A stretch of DNA of 40,257 nucleotides from Elioraea tepidiphila DSM 17972 (GTDB lineage: Bacteria > Pseudomonadota > Alphaproteobacteria > Acetobacterales > Acetobacteraceae), in NCBI RefSeq assembly GCF_000378465.1, contig NZ_KB899939.1, forward strand, positions 1 through 40,257. Reading direction: 5' to 3'. The position numbers and the translations under genes were made by a program. The notes beneath the pieces were generated by a model. That model saw only the letters and a program-made list of their open reading frames with translations. It did no database searches and had not been told where the DNA came from. Positions 23,147-30,776 of the stretch are shown piece by piece (position 1 is the stretch's first letter; every line of letters starts with the position of its first letter).

Positions 23147-24628
23147 CTATCCGCGCAGCCGCGCGATCGTCGCGGTGGTGGAATTGCCGGGCAGCAGCTC
23201 GGCCAGCATCACCCGCCCGCCCCAGGAACGCACGAGGTCCGCGCCCACCACCTGGTCGAGCGTGTAGTCGGCCCCCTTGACCAGCACATCCGGGCGCAGC
23301 GCGGCGATCAGCGTCTCGGGCGTGTCCTCCTCGAAGATCGTCACGAGATCCACGTCCGCAAGGCTCGCGAGCACGGCGGCGCGCGCCGCCTCCTGCTGCA
23401 CCGGGCGGTTGGCGCCTTTCAGTCGGCGCACCGAGGCATCCGAGTTGAGCCCGACCACGAGCCGATCACAGGCCGCGCGCGCCTGTTCGATCAGGTGCAC
23501 ATGGCCCGGATGCAGGAGGTCGAAGCAGCCATTGGTGAAGCCGATGCGCCAGCCGCGCCGGCGCCAGCGCTCGACCTGCTCGGCCGCCGCCTCCAGGCTG
23601 ACGACCTTGCGGAGCGCGCCGGTGGCCGGGGCGAGCGCCTCCAGCAGTTCGGTCTCGCGCGCGACCGCGGTGCCGACCTTGCCCACCACCACACCGGCGG
23701 CGATGTTGGCGAGCCGTGCCGCCACGGGCAGCTTCAGCCCGGCGGCGATGCCGGCGGCAAGGGTGGCCACCACCGTGTCGCCGGCACCCGAGACGTCGAA
23801 CACCTCCTTCGCCTCGGCGGCGAAGTGGGTGACCAGTGCGCCCTGCGGCCCCTCGACCAGCGTCAGCCCGTCCTCGGAGCGGGTGCACAGCACCGCGCCG
23901 AAGCCGTGCGCGGCGATCAGCGCGCGGCAGGCCGCCACCACCTCGTCGGCGGAGTGGGTCGGCATGCCGGTGCCCTCGGCGAGTTCGCGCCGGTTCGGCG
24001 TGACGATGTCGGCGCCGGCATAGCGGGAATAGTCGCGCCCCTTCGGATCGACCACCACGGTGCGGCGGCGCTTGCGGGCGGCGGCGATGATGCGCGCGGC
24101 GGTGTCGCCGGCGAGCGTGCCTTTCAGGTAGTCGCTGATCACCACCACCTTGCAGGCCGCCATCGCATCGGCGGCGATCGCGACCAGCCGTTCGGCGAGC
24201 TTTGGGTGCACGGCCTCGGTCGTTTCGCGATCGGCGCGCAGGAGCTGCTGGCCGGCGGCGAGGTAGCGCGTCTTCACCGTGGTGAGCCGCCCGCCCTGCA
24301 CCAGCAGCCAGGGCTCCACGTTCGGCTGGCCGCCGATCAGCGCGGTGAGGTCCGACCCCGCCTGGTCGTCGCCGACCACGGTCAGGAACGAGGCTGAGCC
24401 GCCGAGGGCGGTGATGTTGCGCACCACGTTGCCCGCGCCGCCGGGCATGGCGATCTCGCGCTCGACCGTCACCACCGGGATCGGCGCCTCGGGCGAGACA
24501 CGCTCGACCGTGCCGTAGACGTAGCGGTCGAGCATCGCATCGCCGACCACCAGGACCGAGGCACGCTTCAGGGCACGCGCCGCGGCGACCAGGTCGACGG
24601 GTTCGGGGTCGGTCATCGGCTTCGGCAT
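23147..24628 (-). CDS. hldE: Bifunctional D-glycero-beta-D-manno-heptose-7-phosphate kinase / 1-phosphate adenylyltransferase
   Basis: A 493-residue HldE. The N-terminal ribokinase-type domain (about 20-330) has GDAMLDRYVYG, PGGAGNV and the catalytic DVSGAGDT (Asp284). The C-terminal nucleotidyltransferase domain (about 345-493) has FTNGCFDLLHPGH with His373 and His376 and the SDASVRRLKG segment. The two-domain protein phosphorylates heptose-7-phosphate at C1 and, after dephosphorylation, transfers AMP to make the ADP-heptose used in lipopolysaccharide core. The start could be ATG 24628 or ATG 24616; neither has a strong ribosome site. No GmhA, GmhB or HldD gene is in the window. Confidence 0.94.
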   Translation of the reverse strand: MPKPMTDPEPVDLVAAARALKRASVLVVGDAMLDRYVYGTVERVSPEAPIPVVTVEREIAMPGGAGNVVRNITALGGSASFLTVVGDDQAGSDLTALIGGQPNVEPWLLVQGGRLTTVKTRYLAAGQQLLRADRETTEAVHPKLAERLVAIAADAMAACKVVVISDYLKGTLAGDTAARIIAAARKRRRTVVVDPKGRDYSRYAGADIVTPNRRELAEGTGMPTHSADEVVAACRALIAAHGFGAVLCTRSEDGLTLVEGPQGALVTHFAAEAKEVFDVSGAGDTVVATLAAGIAAGLKLPVAARLANIAAGVVVGKVGTAVARETELLEALAPATGALRKVVSLEAAAEQVERWRRRGWRIGFTNGCFDLLHPGHVHLIEQARAACDRLVVGLNSDASVRRLKGANRPVQQEAARAAVLASLADVDLVTIFEEDTPETLIAALRPDVLVKGADYTLDQVVGADLVRSWGGRVMLAELLPGNSTTATIARLRG

Positions 24629-24662
24629 AGCGGGGTGCCGGGCCGCGGGCAAGCGCGGCGGC

Positions 24663-25394
24663 TCATGCCTGGAACAGCGCCATGCGGTCGGCCCAGAACG
24701 CGGCGGCGGTGAGCTTACCGCCATAGACCGCGCCGGTGTCGAGGCCGATCCGGTTCGCGCGGATCACCGGCGCGCGCTCGGGCGTATGGCCGTGCACCAC
24801 GACCGCGCCGTGATCGGCTTCGGAGTGCAGGAATGGCTCGCGGATCCAGACCAGGTCTTCCGCGTCCTGGGCATCGAGCGCGACGCCGGGGCGGATGCCG
24901 GCATGGACGAACAGGTAGCCGCCGGCCTGGTATCGCCGGACCAGCCCGCGCAGGAACGCGATGTGGGCGGGCGGCAGGCGGCCGGCCCAGGTCTCGGGCG
25001 GGTCCTCGCCGGAGAGGCCGTAGGAGGTGAGGGTCGCGACCCCGCCGTTGCGCAGCCAGAGCGCGATCGCCGCCTCGTCGCCGGGATGGTCGAGCACGGC
25101 GAGCATCATCTCCTCGTGGTTGCCGCAGAGATGCACGGCCCGGCCGGCGATGGGCGGGGCGAGCGCGCGCTCGATCGCGCCGCGGCTGTCAGGGCCGCGA
25201 TCCACGTAGTCGCCCAGATAGACGATCACGCGGTCGGGCTCGGGCGCGTGGGCCGCGTCCTCGGCGATGCGGGCGTGGATGGCGTCGAGCTGGTCGGCGC
25301 AGCCATGGATGTCGCCGATCGCATAGACCCGCAGACCCGGGGGAAGGGAGGCGGGGGCCTGCACGGGGTTGCGCGGCATCGGGGCGGGGGTCAT
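24663..25394 (-). CDS. PPP-family metallophosphoesterase (serine/threonine phosphatase-like)
   Basis: A 243-residue phosphoesterase with the three PPP motifs GDIHG (27-31), GDYVDRG (61-67) and GNHE (91-94), and a late VHAGIRPG and VHGHTPE providing further metal-binding His. Bacterial members include PrpA/PrpB-type protein phosphatases and diadenosine-tetraphosphate hydrolases. It stands 34 bases before hldE in the same direction and may share a transcript, but a link to heptose metabolism is only positional. The ATG at 25394 was preferred over a GTG at 25415 because the added residues are Pro-rich and poorly conserved in style. Confidence 0.87.
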   Translation of the reverse strand: MTPAPMPRNPVQAPASLPPGLRVYAIGDIHGCADQLDAIHARIAEDAAHAPEPDRVIVYLGDYVDRGPDSRGAIERALAPPIAGRAVHLCGNHEEMMLAVLDHPGDEAAIALWLRNGGVATLTSYGLSGEDPPETWAGRLPPAHIAFLRGLVRRYQAGGYLFVHAGIRPGVALDAQDAEDLVWIREPFLHSEADHGAVVVHGHTPERAPVIRANRIGLDTGAVYGGKLTAAAFWADRMALFQA

Positions 25395-25466
25395 CGCCGG
25401 GAAGGGTAGCGGCACGTCGTGCGCGCGTCACTTGCGGCGCGGGCGCGGCCGGGTCAGAGGTGGCGC

Positions 25467-26213
25467 ATGCGACTCGTGCTGGAAGCGGAGGGGCTCGCCA
25501 AGCGCTATGGCGAGGTGCTGGCGGTGGACGACCTCTCGTTCACCTTGGCGGCCGGGCAGACGGTGGGGCTGCTGGGCGGCAACGGCGCCGGCAAGACGAC
25601 CACGATCGCGATGCTGCTCGGGCTGCTGATCCCCGATGCCGGGCGGATCACGGTGCTGGGCCGCGACATGGCGCGCGACCGGTTCGCGGCGCTGGCGCGG
25701 ATGAACTTCTCCTCGCCCTATGTGTCGTTGCCGCACCGCCTCTCGGTGCGCGAGAGCCTCAGGGTCTATGGGCATTTCTACGGCGTTGCCCGTCTGGAGG
25801 CGCGGATCGCGCGGCTGGCGGAGGAGCTGGACCTGGTGGCGCTCCTCGACCGGCCGGCGGGGGAGTTGTCGGCCGGGCAGAAGGCCCGGGCGGCCTTGGC
25901 GAAGGCGCTGATCAACACGCCGGAGGTGTTGCTGCTGGACGAGCCGACCGCGAGCCTGGACCCGGACACGGCCGATCGGATGCGGACGTGGCTGGAGGCC
26001 TATCGGGCGGAGACCGGGGCGGCGCTGGTGCTGGCGAGCCACAACATGGCCGAGGTGGAACGGCTCTGCGGCGAGGTGTTGATGCTCAAGCGGGGCCGGG
26101 TGGTGGACCGTGGCGCTCCGGCGGATTTGATCGCGCGTTACGGCCGCGACGATCTCGAGCAGGTGTTCCTCGACATCGCGCGCGGCACCGGGGTGGCGGC
26201 TGAGGCGGGGTGA
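25467..26213 (+). CDS. ABC transporter ATP-binding protein without adjacent permease
   Basis: A 248-residue ATPase with Walker A GGNGAGKT (37-44), signature LSAGQ (134-138), Walker B LLLDEP (155-160) and SHNMAEVERLCGEVL after it. Overall it looks like ABC-2-type exporter ATPases (NodI/CcmA-like). Start ATG 25467 follows AGAGG. Such ATPases are normally paired with a membrane subunit gene, usually directly downstream. Here a palindromic repeat and a convergent osmC follow, so the partner is elsewhere or lost. The translation is complete, with no frameshift. Confidence 0.88.
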   Translation: MRLVLEAEGLAKRYGEVLAVDDLSFTLAAGQTVGLLGGNGAGKTTTIAMLLGLLIPDAGRITVLGRDMARDRFAALARMNFSSPYVSLPHRLSVRESLRVYGHFYGVARLEARIARLAEELDLVALLDRPAGELSAGQKARAALAKALINTPEVLLLDEPTASLDPDTADRMRTWLEAYRAETGAALVLASHNMAEVERLCGEVLMLKRGRVVDRGAPADLIARYGRDDLEQVFLDIARGTGVAAEAG

Positions 26214-26222
26214 GGGGTCTGT

Positions 26223-26276
26223 TGATGGGATAGGGGGTTTGGGGGAAAGGGCCAATGGCCCTTTCCCCCAGAAGGT
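26223..26276. repeat. Intergenic palindromic repeat, copy A
   Basis: The unit begins TGATGGGAT, continues with a G-rich run and folds as GGGGGAAAGGGCC / GGCCCTTTCCCCC, a perfect 13-bp stem with an AAT loop at 26241-26269, ending in a CAG-AAGGTT-like tail. A second copy with the same order of blocks is at 35979-36032. This copy lies between convergent genes (the ABC ATPase and osmC) and may also terminate both transcripts; TTTT follows on the plus strand. Confidence 0.75.
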
Positions 26277-26306
26277 TTTCCCAGGGCGGCGGAGCGGCCC
26301 GCGCGC

Positions 26307-26738
26307 CTACGCCAGCGTCCACTCCAGCGTTACCGTGGCGTTCAGCACCTTCGACACGGGGCAGCCCGACTTGGCGCCCTCGACGATGGTGGCGAACTTC
26401 TCGCGCTCGATCCCCGGCACCTCGGCGTGCAGTGTGAGCGCCGAGCTCGTGATCGCGAATCCGCCGTCCTTCGGTTCGATCGTCACGGCGGCCTTGGCGT
26501 GCAGCCGCTTCGGCTTGAACCCCTCCTTCGACAGCCCGAACGACAGCGCCATCGCGAAGCAGCCGGCATGCGCGGCGGCGATCAGTTCCTCGGGATTTGT
26601 GCCGGGCGCGTTCTCGAACCGGCGTGAGAACGAGTAGGGTGTGCCCGGCAGCACGCCGCTCGGCGTCGTCAGCGTGCCCGATCCTTCCTTGCCCGTGCCT
26701 TCCCAGACTGCCTCGGCGGTGCGGGTGATCCCTGCCAT
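26307..26738 (-). CDS. osmC: OsmC-family organic hydroperoxide reductase
   Basis: A 143-residue OsmC-type peroxiredoxin-like protein. The two redox cysteines are Cys60 (AAHAGCFAMAL) and Cys126 (SGCPVSK), with the conserved Glu50/51 before the first. The N-terminal TAEAVWEGTGKEGSGTL is typical of the OsmC branch as opposed to Ohr. It reduces organic hydroperoxides with dihydrolipoyl-type donors in the cytoplasm. It is divergent from the Bug receptor at 26848 and monocistronic. Confidence 0.92.
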   Translation of the reverse strand: MAGITRTAEAVWEGTGKEGSGTLTTPSGVLPGTPYSFSRRFENAPGTNPEELIAAAHAGCFAMALSFGLSKEGFKPKRLHAKAAVTIEPKDGGFAITSSALTLHAEVPGIEREKFATIVEGAKSGCPVSKVLNATVTLEWTLA

Positions 26739-26847
26739 CGTTCACTCCCTCGCTGGTTGGTCCGGTGACACTGGCACGGCCCGGCCGCGCTTGTCAGCCT
26801 GTCCGCCCGTCCCGTAGCGTGCCCAGAACGAGCGTGGGAGGATGATC

Positions 26848-27804
26848 ATGCGCCGCCGGATGATGCTGCTGTCGCTGTCAGCCCTTGTCGCGACGCGCGC
26901 GCGGGCACAGTCCTATCCCACGCGACCCGTCCGTTTCCTCGTGCCCTTCATCCCCGGCAGCGCGCCTGACGTGATCGCGCGCCAGATCGCCGAACGGCTC
27001 TCGCCCGCGCTTGGCCAGCCCGTGGTGGTCGAGAACCGACCGGGCTCGGGCGGCAATATCGGCTTCACCCATGGCGCGCGCGCGGCGAATGACGGCTACA
27101 CGCTGATCCTCGGCACCAACTCGCTGGTGATCAACCCCGCCCTCTATGCCCGCGTGGAGTACGACCCGCTCGCCGACTTCATCCCCGTGCACCTGCCCTT
27201 CGCCATGCCGCACCTGCTGGCGGTCTCGGCCGAGGCCGGGCCGCGCGACCTCGCCGCACTGGTCGCGCTGCTGAAGGCCGAGCCGGGCCGGCACAACTAC
27301 GCCTCGGGCGGCAACGGCTCGGGCGCGCATCTCGCCGCGGAACTGCTGAAGAGTCGCGCCGGTGTCGAGGCCGTGCACGTGCCCTATCGCGGCGCGCCCG
27401 ACATCATCAACGCCGTGCTCGGCAACCAGGTGCTGTTCGGCCTGCCGACCATGAGCACGGCCATGCCGCTCGTGACCGCGGGAAGGCTGCGCGCGATCGC
27501 GGTGACGTCGCCGCAGCGCAGCCCGGCGTTGCCGGACGTGCCGACGCTCGCGGAGCACTATCCCGACGCCGAGGTCGTCAGCTGGTTCGCGGTGATGGTG
27601 CCCGCCGGCACGCCGGCGCCGATCGTCGCGCGCGTCGATGCGGCGATCCGCGGCCTGTTCGCCGATCAGGCGTGGGTGGCGCGCATGACCGCCGATGGAA
27701 CGATCGCGGTGAACATGGGGCATGAGGAGTTCGCCGGCTACTACCGGGGCGAGGCCGCGAAATGGGCCGAACTTGTTCGGCTCTCCGGCGCGCGCGTCGA
27801 ATGA
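26848..27804 (+). CDS. Tripartite tricarboxylate transporter (Bug family) substrate-binding protein, orphan
   Basis: A 318-residue Bug receptor. A signal peptide (MMLLSLSALVATRARA, then QSYPTRPVRF) precedes the usual blocks LVPFIPGSAPDVIARQ, VVENRPGSGGNIG, DGYTLILGTNS, NYASGGNGSGAHLA and VPYRGAPDIIN. A GGGAGG ribosome site ends one base before an ATG at 26842, too close for use, so the ATG at 26848 (seven bases away) is the likely start. TctA/TctB genes are absent. It is only about 30% similar by eye to the receptor at 4460-5455, so it probably binds another ligand. It converges with the sulfatase. Confidence 0.9.
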   Translation: MRRRMMLLSLSALVATRARAQSYPTRPVRFLVPFIPGSAPDVIARQIAERLSPALGQPVVVENRPGSGGNIGFTHGARAANDGYTLILGTNSLVINPALYARVEYDPLADFIPVHLPFAMPHLLAVSAEAGPRDLAALVALLKAEPGRHNYASGGNGSGAHLAAELLKSRAGVEAVHVPYRGAPDIINAVLGNQVLFGLPTMSTAMPLVTAGRLRAIAVTSPQRSPALPDVPTLAEHYPDAEVVSWFAVMVPAGTPAPIVARVDAAIRGLFADQAWVARMTADGTIAVNMGHEEFAGYYRGEAAKWAELVRLSGARVE

Positions 27805-27808
27805 CTCA

Positions 27809-27855
27809 GGGGCTCCGCCCCCGAACCCCCGCCGGGGGGCCGTATGGCCCCCCGG
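27809..27855. terminator. Double GC hairpin between convergent genes
   Basis: GGGGC-tcc-GCCCC (27809-27821) is followed by CCGGGGGGCC-GTAT-GGCCCCCCGG (27832-27855), a perfect 10-bp stem with a four-base loop. The elements lie between the Bug receptor stop at 27804 and the sulfatase stop at 27863. The phrase resembles GC-rich intergenic units that recur in related genomes, so it may be both a repeat and a bidirectional terminator. A CCCCCC-TTAA tail follows on the plus strand. Confidence 0.7.
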
Positions 27856-27862
27856 ACCCCCC

Positions 27863-29320
27863 TTAACTCCAGGCCGGGCGCGCGCCAGGGGGAGGGGAAT
27901 ACGGCAGATCGCCGCGCGCCATCACCGCCTCGCGGCCGCCTTCTGCAGCCAGGGTGGCGGCCTGACGCGCTTTCGCGCGCGCATCGATCTCCGCCGGGTC
28001 GGCGCCGAGCGCGGCCACCAGCCGGGCCTCGAACCCGGCGCGCAACGACGCATGCGCCGGGCTCTCGCCGAGATCGACCAGCTCCTCGGGATCGGAATCG
28101 AGATCGAACAACTGCGGCGGATAATCGACGTAGCGGATGTACTTCCAGCGCGCGTCACGCAGCATGAAGGCCGCCTGGCGCGAGCCGGCCGCGTGGTATT
28201 CGGCGATCACCTCGCGCTGCGGCCGCGCCCCGCGCGCGACCGACACGAGCGAGGCCGTTCCCGCCGGCGCCTCGGCCGCGATCCCGAGCGTGTCGAGCAC
28301 CGTCGGAAACACATCGAGCAGGCTGACGGGCGTCGCGACCACCGTGCGCGGCGGCACCCCATGCCCTGCCAGGATCATCGGCACGCCCACGCTCTCCTCG
28401 TACATCGTGCTCTTGCCCCACAGGCCGCGCGCACCGACGTTGTCGCCGTGATCCGAGGCGTAGAGCACGCGCGTCGAGAGCGACAATCCCGTCTGCTCCA
28501 GGCAGTCGAGAATGCGGCCCACCTGCTCGTCCATGAAGGCGACGAGCCCGTAATAGCCCGCCAGCATCCGTCGCACCGTCGCCTCGTCCCGCACCGCCGC
28601 GTCGTAGGGGATCGTGCGCGCATAGTCGGCGAGGAAGGGATGCCGGGGCCGCTCCTCCGGCGCGTAGAGCTTCGGCAGCGCCAGCCGCTCCGGCTCGGTC
28701 GCGTAGTAGTGCTCGGGCGGGGCGATCAGCGGGAAATGCGGCGTCACCAGCGAGACGAACAGGCACCAGGGCCGGTCCTGCCGCGGCGCCTCCTCGCGCA
28801 GCCACACCTGCGCCTCCGAGGCGATGTCGCGGTCGTAGCGCGTGTAGTCGCTCTCGCCCGGCCCCGCCATCGCCGCGAGCTTCGCCGCGCCCTTGCGCGG
28901 CGGCGCGGTCTCGTCGCGGATCAGCGCCAGCAGATCGCCCTTGCCGTCCACGACGTGCATCGCCAGCCGTTCCTCGCTGAACCCATGATCGTCGCCGGGC
29001 AGGCCGCGGAAATGCAGCTTGCCGATCGAGACCACCGTGTGGCCCGCGTCGCGCACCGCGTGGTGCCAGGACGGCACGGCGCCGTCATACGGGTCGGCGT
29101 TGTCGAAATACCGCCCCATCGCGGCGAGCGTCCGGCCGGTGGCGAGTGCGGCGCGCGCGGGCACGCAGATCGGCGAGGGCGTATAGGCGGCCGAGAACCG
29201 CGTGCCGCGGCGGGCCAGCGCATCGAGGTTCGGCGTGCGCGCGACCGGATGCCCGGCGCAGGAAAGCGCCCTCGGCTGGTGCTCGTCCGACAGGATCACC
29301 AGCAGGTTCTTCGCCGCCAT
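27863..29320 (-). CDS. Type I (formylglycine) sulfatase-family hydrolase
   Basis: A 485-residue alkaline-phosphatase-superfamily sulfatase. The formylglycine signature is SPICVPARAALATGR, with Cys52 in the C-x-P-x-R motif. Metal and substrate residues are visible in LSDEHQ (10-15), GKLHFRG and YASDHGDNVGARGLWGKS. There is no signal peptide, so it is a cytoplasmic choline-sulfatase, arylsulfatase or phosphonate-monoester-hydrolase-like enzyme. Cys52 must be matured by a formylglycine-generating enzyme, which is not in the window. It is read leftwards, convergent with the Bug receptor. The substrate (sulfate or phosphonate ester) is unknown. Confidence 0.9.
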   Translation of the reverse strand: MAAKNLLVILSDEHQPRALSCAGHPVARTPNLDALARRGTRFSAAYTPSPICVPARAALATGRTLAAMGRYFDNADPYDGAVPSWHHAVRDAGHTVVSIGKLHFRGLPGDDHGFSEERLAMHVVDGKGDLLALIRDETAPPRKGAAKLAAMAGPGESDYTRYDRDIASEAQVWLREEAPRQDRPWCLFVSLVTPHFPLIAPPEHYYATEPERLALPKLYAPEERPRHPFLADYARTIPYDAAVRDEATVRRMLAGYYGLVAFMDEQVGRILDCLEQTGLSLSTRVLYASDHGDNVGARGLWGKSTMYEESVGVPMILAGHGVPPRTVVATPVSLLDVFPTVLDTLGIAAEAPAGTASLVSVARGARPQREVIAEYHAAGSRQAAFMLRDARWKYIRYVDYPPQLFDLDSDPEELVDLGESPAHASLRAGFEARLVAALGADPAEIDARAKARQAATLAAEGGREAVMARGDLPYSPPPGARPAWS

Positions 29321-29417
29321 CGCCGCTCCTCGGGTGACGGCGCAAGGCTACGGCCCGGCCGCGCCTTCCGGAAGCCCCACGCTTGAAGCGGGCCCAGGGA
29401 AGGGCGATGTGTTGGGC

Positions 29418-29693
29418 ATGCAGCGTGACCGCGACGAGGATCGGATCTGGCAGGTCGAAGTCCTGCCGGCCGGAGAGGAGGGACGCCGCGGCACCCCGCC
29501 GCCGCAGGGTTCGCGCGCGCTCGGCACGGTGGTGCTGGTGGCCGCGATCGCCGCGGGCCTTGGCATCCTTGCCCTGCTGGTGGTCTTCGCCGCCACGATC
29601 GCCCTGATTGCCGTGCCGGTCGCGCTCGGCGCGGCCTTGATCGCCTGGGCGGGCACGAAGTGGCGCGCCTATACGGCACGACGCGGCCGATGA
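29418..29693 (+). CDS. Small membrane protein of unknown function
   Basis: A 91-residue protein. An acidic/basic N-terminus (QRDRDEDRIWQVEVLPAGEEG, about 1-22) is followed by two near-continuous hydrophobic segments (LGTVVLVAAIAAGLGILALL and a VVFAATIALIAVPVALGAAL stretch, about 36-78) and a basic tail (KWRAYTARRGR), so it probably forms a helical hairpin with both ends in the cytoplasm. I do not recognise the family. GTG at 29409 is an alternative start and has the better-placed GGAAGGG ribosome site. It is followed by the host-attachment-type gene 33 bases later and is likely co-transcribed. Confidence 0.7.
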   Translation: MQRDRDEDRIWQVEVLPAGEEGRRGTPPPQGSRALGTVVLVAAIAAGLGILALLVVFAATIALIAVPVALGAALIAWAGTKWRAYTARRGR

Positions 29694-29726
29694 GGCGCGA
29701 TGGGGACTGAGAAGGAGAGCAGATCG

Positions 29727-30185
29727 ATGCCGAACCGCACGACCTGGTTCGTGATTGCCGATGCCGCGCGCGCCGAGGCGCTGGTGAAGCGCAAGGACAA
29801 GCCCGGCTACGAGACCCTGCGCACCTGGGAGAACCCGGACGTGCACGCCAAGGCGCACGAGCTCGGCGAGGACCGGCCCGGCCGCGCCTTCGACAGCCTC
29901 GGCCCCCATCGCAGCGCGATGGAGCCGCGCGAGACGCCCAAGGAGGCGGCGAAGAAGGATTTCGCGCGCGAACTCGTCGCCGATCTCGACGCCGCCGTGG
30001 CGTCGGGCGAGCCGCAGGCGATCGTGCTGGTCGCCCCGCCCCGCCTGCTCGGCGAGATCCGCGCGATCATGCCGGCGAGCCTCGCCGCCGCGGTGCGCGA
30101 GGATCATGCCAAGGACTACACGCGGTTGCCGCGGGCGGAGCTGTTCGCGCGGCTCGACGAGCTTCGCCCGGTCGGCGCCGGCTGA
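29727..30185 (+). CDS. Host attachment (AtsA-like) family protein
   Basis: A 152-residue protein resembling the Host_attach family, first described for attachment of plant-associated bacteria. Visible features are WFVIADAARAEAL (5-17), HELGEDRPGRAFDSLG (about 43-58), an acidic/basic linker, then FARELVADLDAAVASG and the IVLVAPPRLLGEIRAIMP block, ending near LPRAELFARLDEL. The fold is like a translation-release-factor eRF1-type domain and there is no signal peptide, so it is cytoplasmic and its true biochemical role is unclear. Start ATG 29727 follows GAAGGAGAG. Confidence 0.8.
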   Translation: MPNRTTWFVIADAARAEALVKRKDKPGYETLRTWENPDVHAKAHELGEDRPGRAFDSLGPHRSAMEPRETPKEAAKKDFARELVADLDAAVASGEPQAIVLVAPPRLLGEIRAIMPASLAAAVREDHAKDYTRLPRAELFARLDELRPVGAG

Positions 30186-30304
30186 CCGGGTGGCGATCGC
30201 GGCGGATCGAGCGCGCCGATCGCCGCCATCACGATCGCGTATTGGCGCGCGTGTCGCGGCCGCCTCACCTTCGCGGGCAACGCAACCCGCACGGGAGAGG
30301 TCCG

Positions 30305-30730
30305 ATGACCCGCAGTTCCGCCGACTACGCCGCCCTGCTGCTCCGCGTCAGCATGGGCGTGATGTTCCTGGCCCATGGCCTGCTGCTGAAGGTGTTCACC
30401 TTCGGGCCGGCCGGCACGGCCGCGTATTTCGAGTCGATCGGCTACCCGGCCGCGCTCGCCTATGCCGTGATCCTGGCCGAGATCGTCGGCGGCGCGATGC
30501 TGATCGCGGGCGTCCATGTGCGCATCGTCGCGCTCGCGCTGGTGCCCGTGCTGATCGGCGCGACGCTGCAGCATCTGCCCGCCGGCTGGGTGTTCAGCGC
30601 GCAGGGTGGGGGCTGGGAGTTCCCGGCGTTCTGGACCGTCGCCCTGCTGGTGCAGGCGCTGCTGGGCGCGGGCGCCCATGCCGCCGTGGCGGACGCGCTG
30701 CCGGCCCGGCTGCGCGCCCGCCCGGCCTGA
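30305..30730 (+). CDS. DoxX-family membrane protein
   Basis: A 141-residue integral membrane protein with four predicted helices. The DoxX signature is LLLRVSMGVMFLAHGLLLKVFTFG (split here: RVSMGVMFLAHG, then LLKVFTFG), followed by YFESIGYPAALAY, a second helix ending in GGAMLIAGVH and a last helix WTVALLVQALLGAGAHA. Members act as quinone- or redox-linked membrane proteins, often in oxidative-stress settings. The ATG at 30305 follows GGGAGAGG; an in-frame start at 30242 has no ribosome site. Confidence 0.88.
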   Translation: MTRSSADYAALLLRVSMGVMFLAHGLLLKVFTFGPAGTAAYFESIGYPAALAYAVILAEIVGGAMLIAGVHVRIVALALVPVLIGATLQHLPAGWVFSAQGGGWEFPAFWTVALLVQALLGAGAHAAVADALPARLRARPA

Positions 30731-30739
30731 CCAGAGGCA

Positions 30740-30770
30740 CGCCGCCGCGCGCGTTCCGCACGCGGCGGCG
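30740..30770. terminator. GC hairpin between doxX-like gene and amidase gene
   Basis: CGCCGCCGCG (30740-30749) pairs perfectly with CGCGGCGGCG (30761-30770) around an 11-base loop. It fills the gap between the convergent DoxX (+) and amidase (-) genes. No U tract is present. Likely a shared barrier to read-through. Confidence 0.55.
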
Positions 30771-30776
30771 CCGACG

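Noticed and set aside
23147-25394. HldE and the phosphatase as a heptose pathway operon
   Set aside because: The phosphatase is PPP-type and not GmhB (HAD-type), and no other heptose gene is close; the link is only positional.
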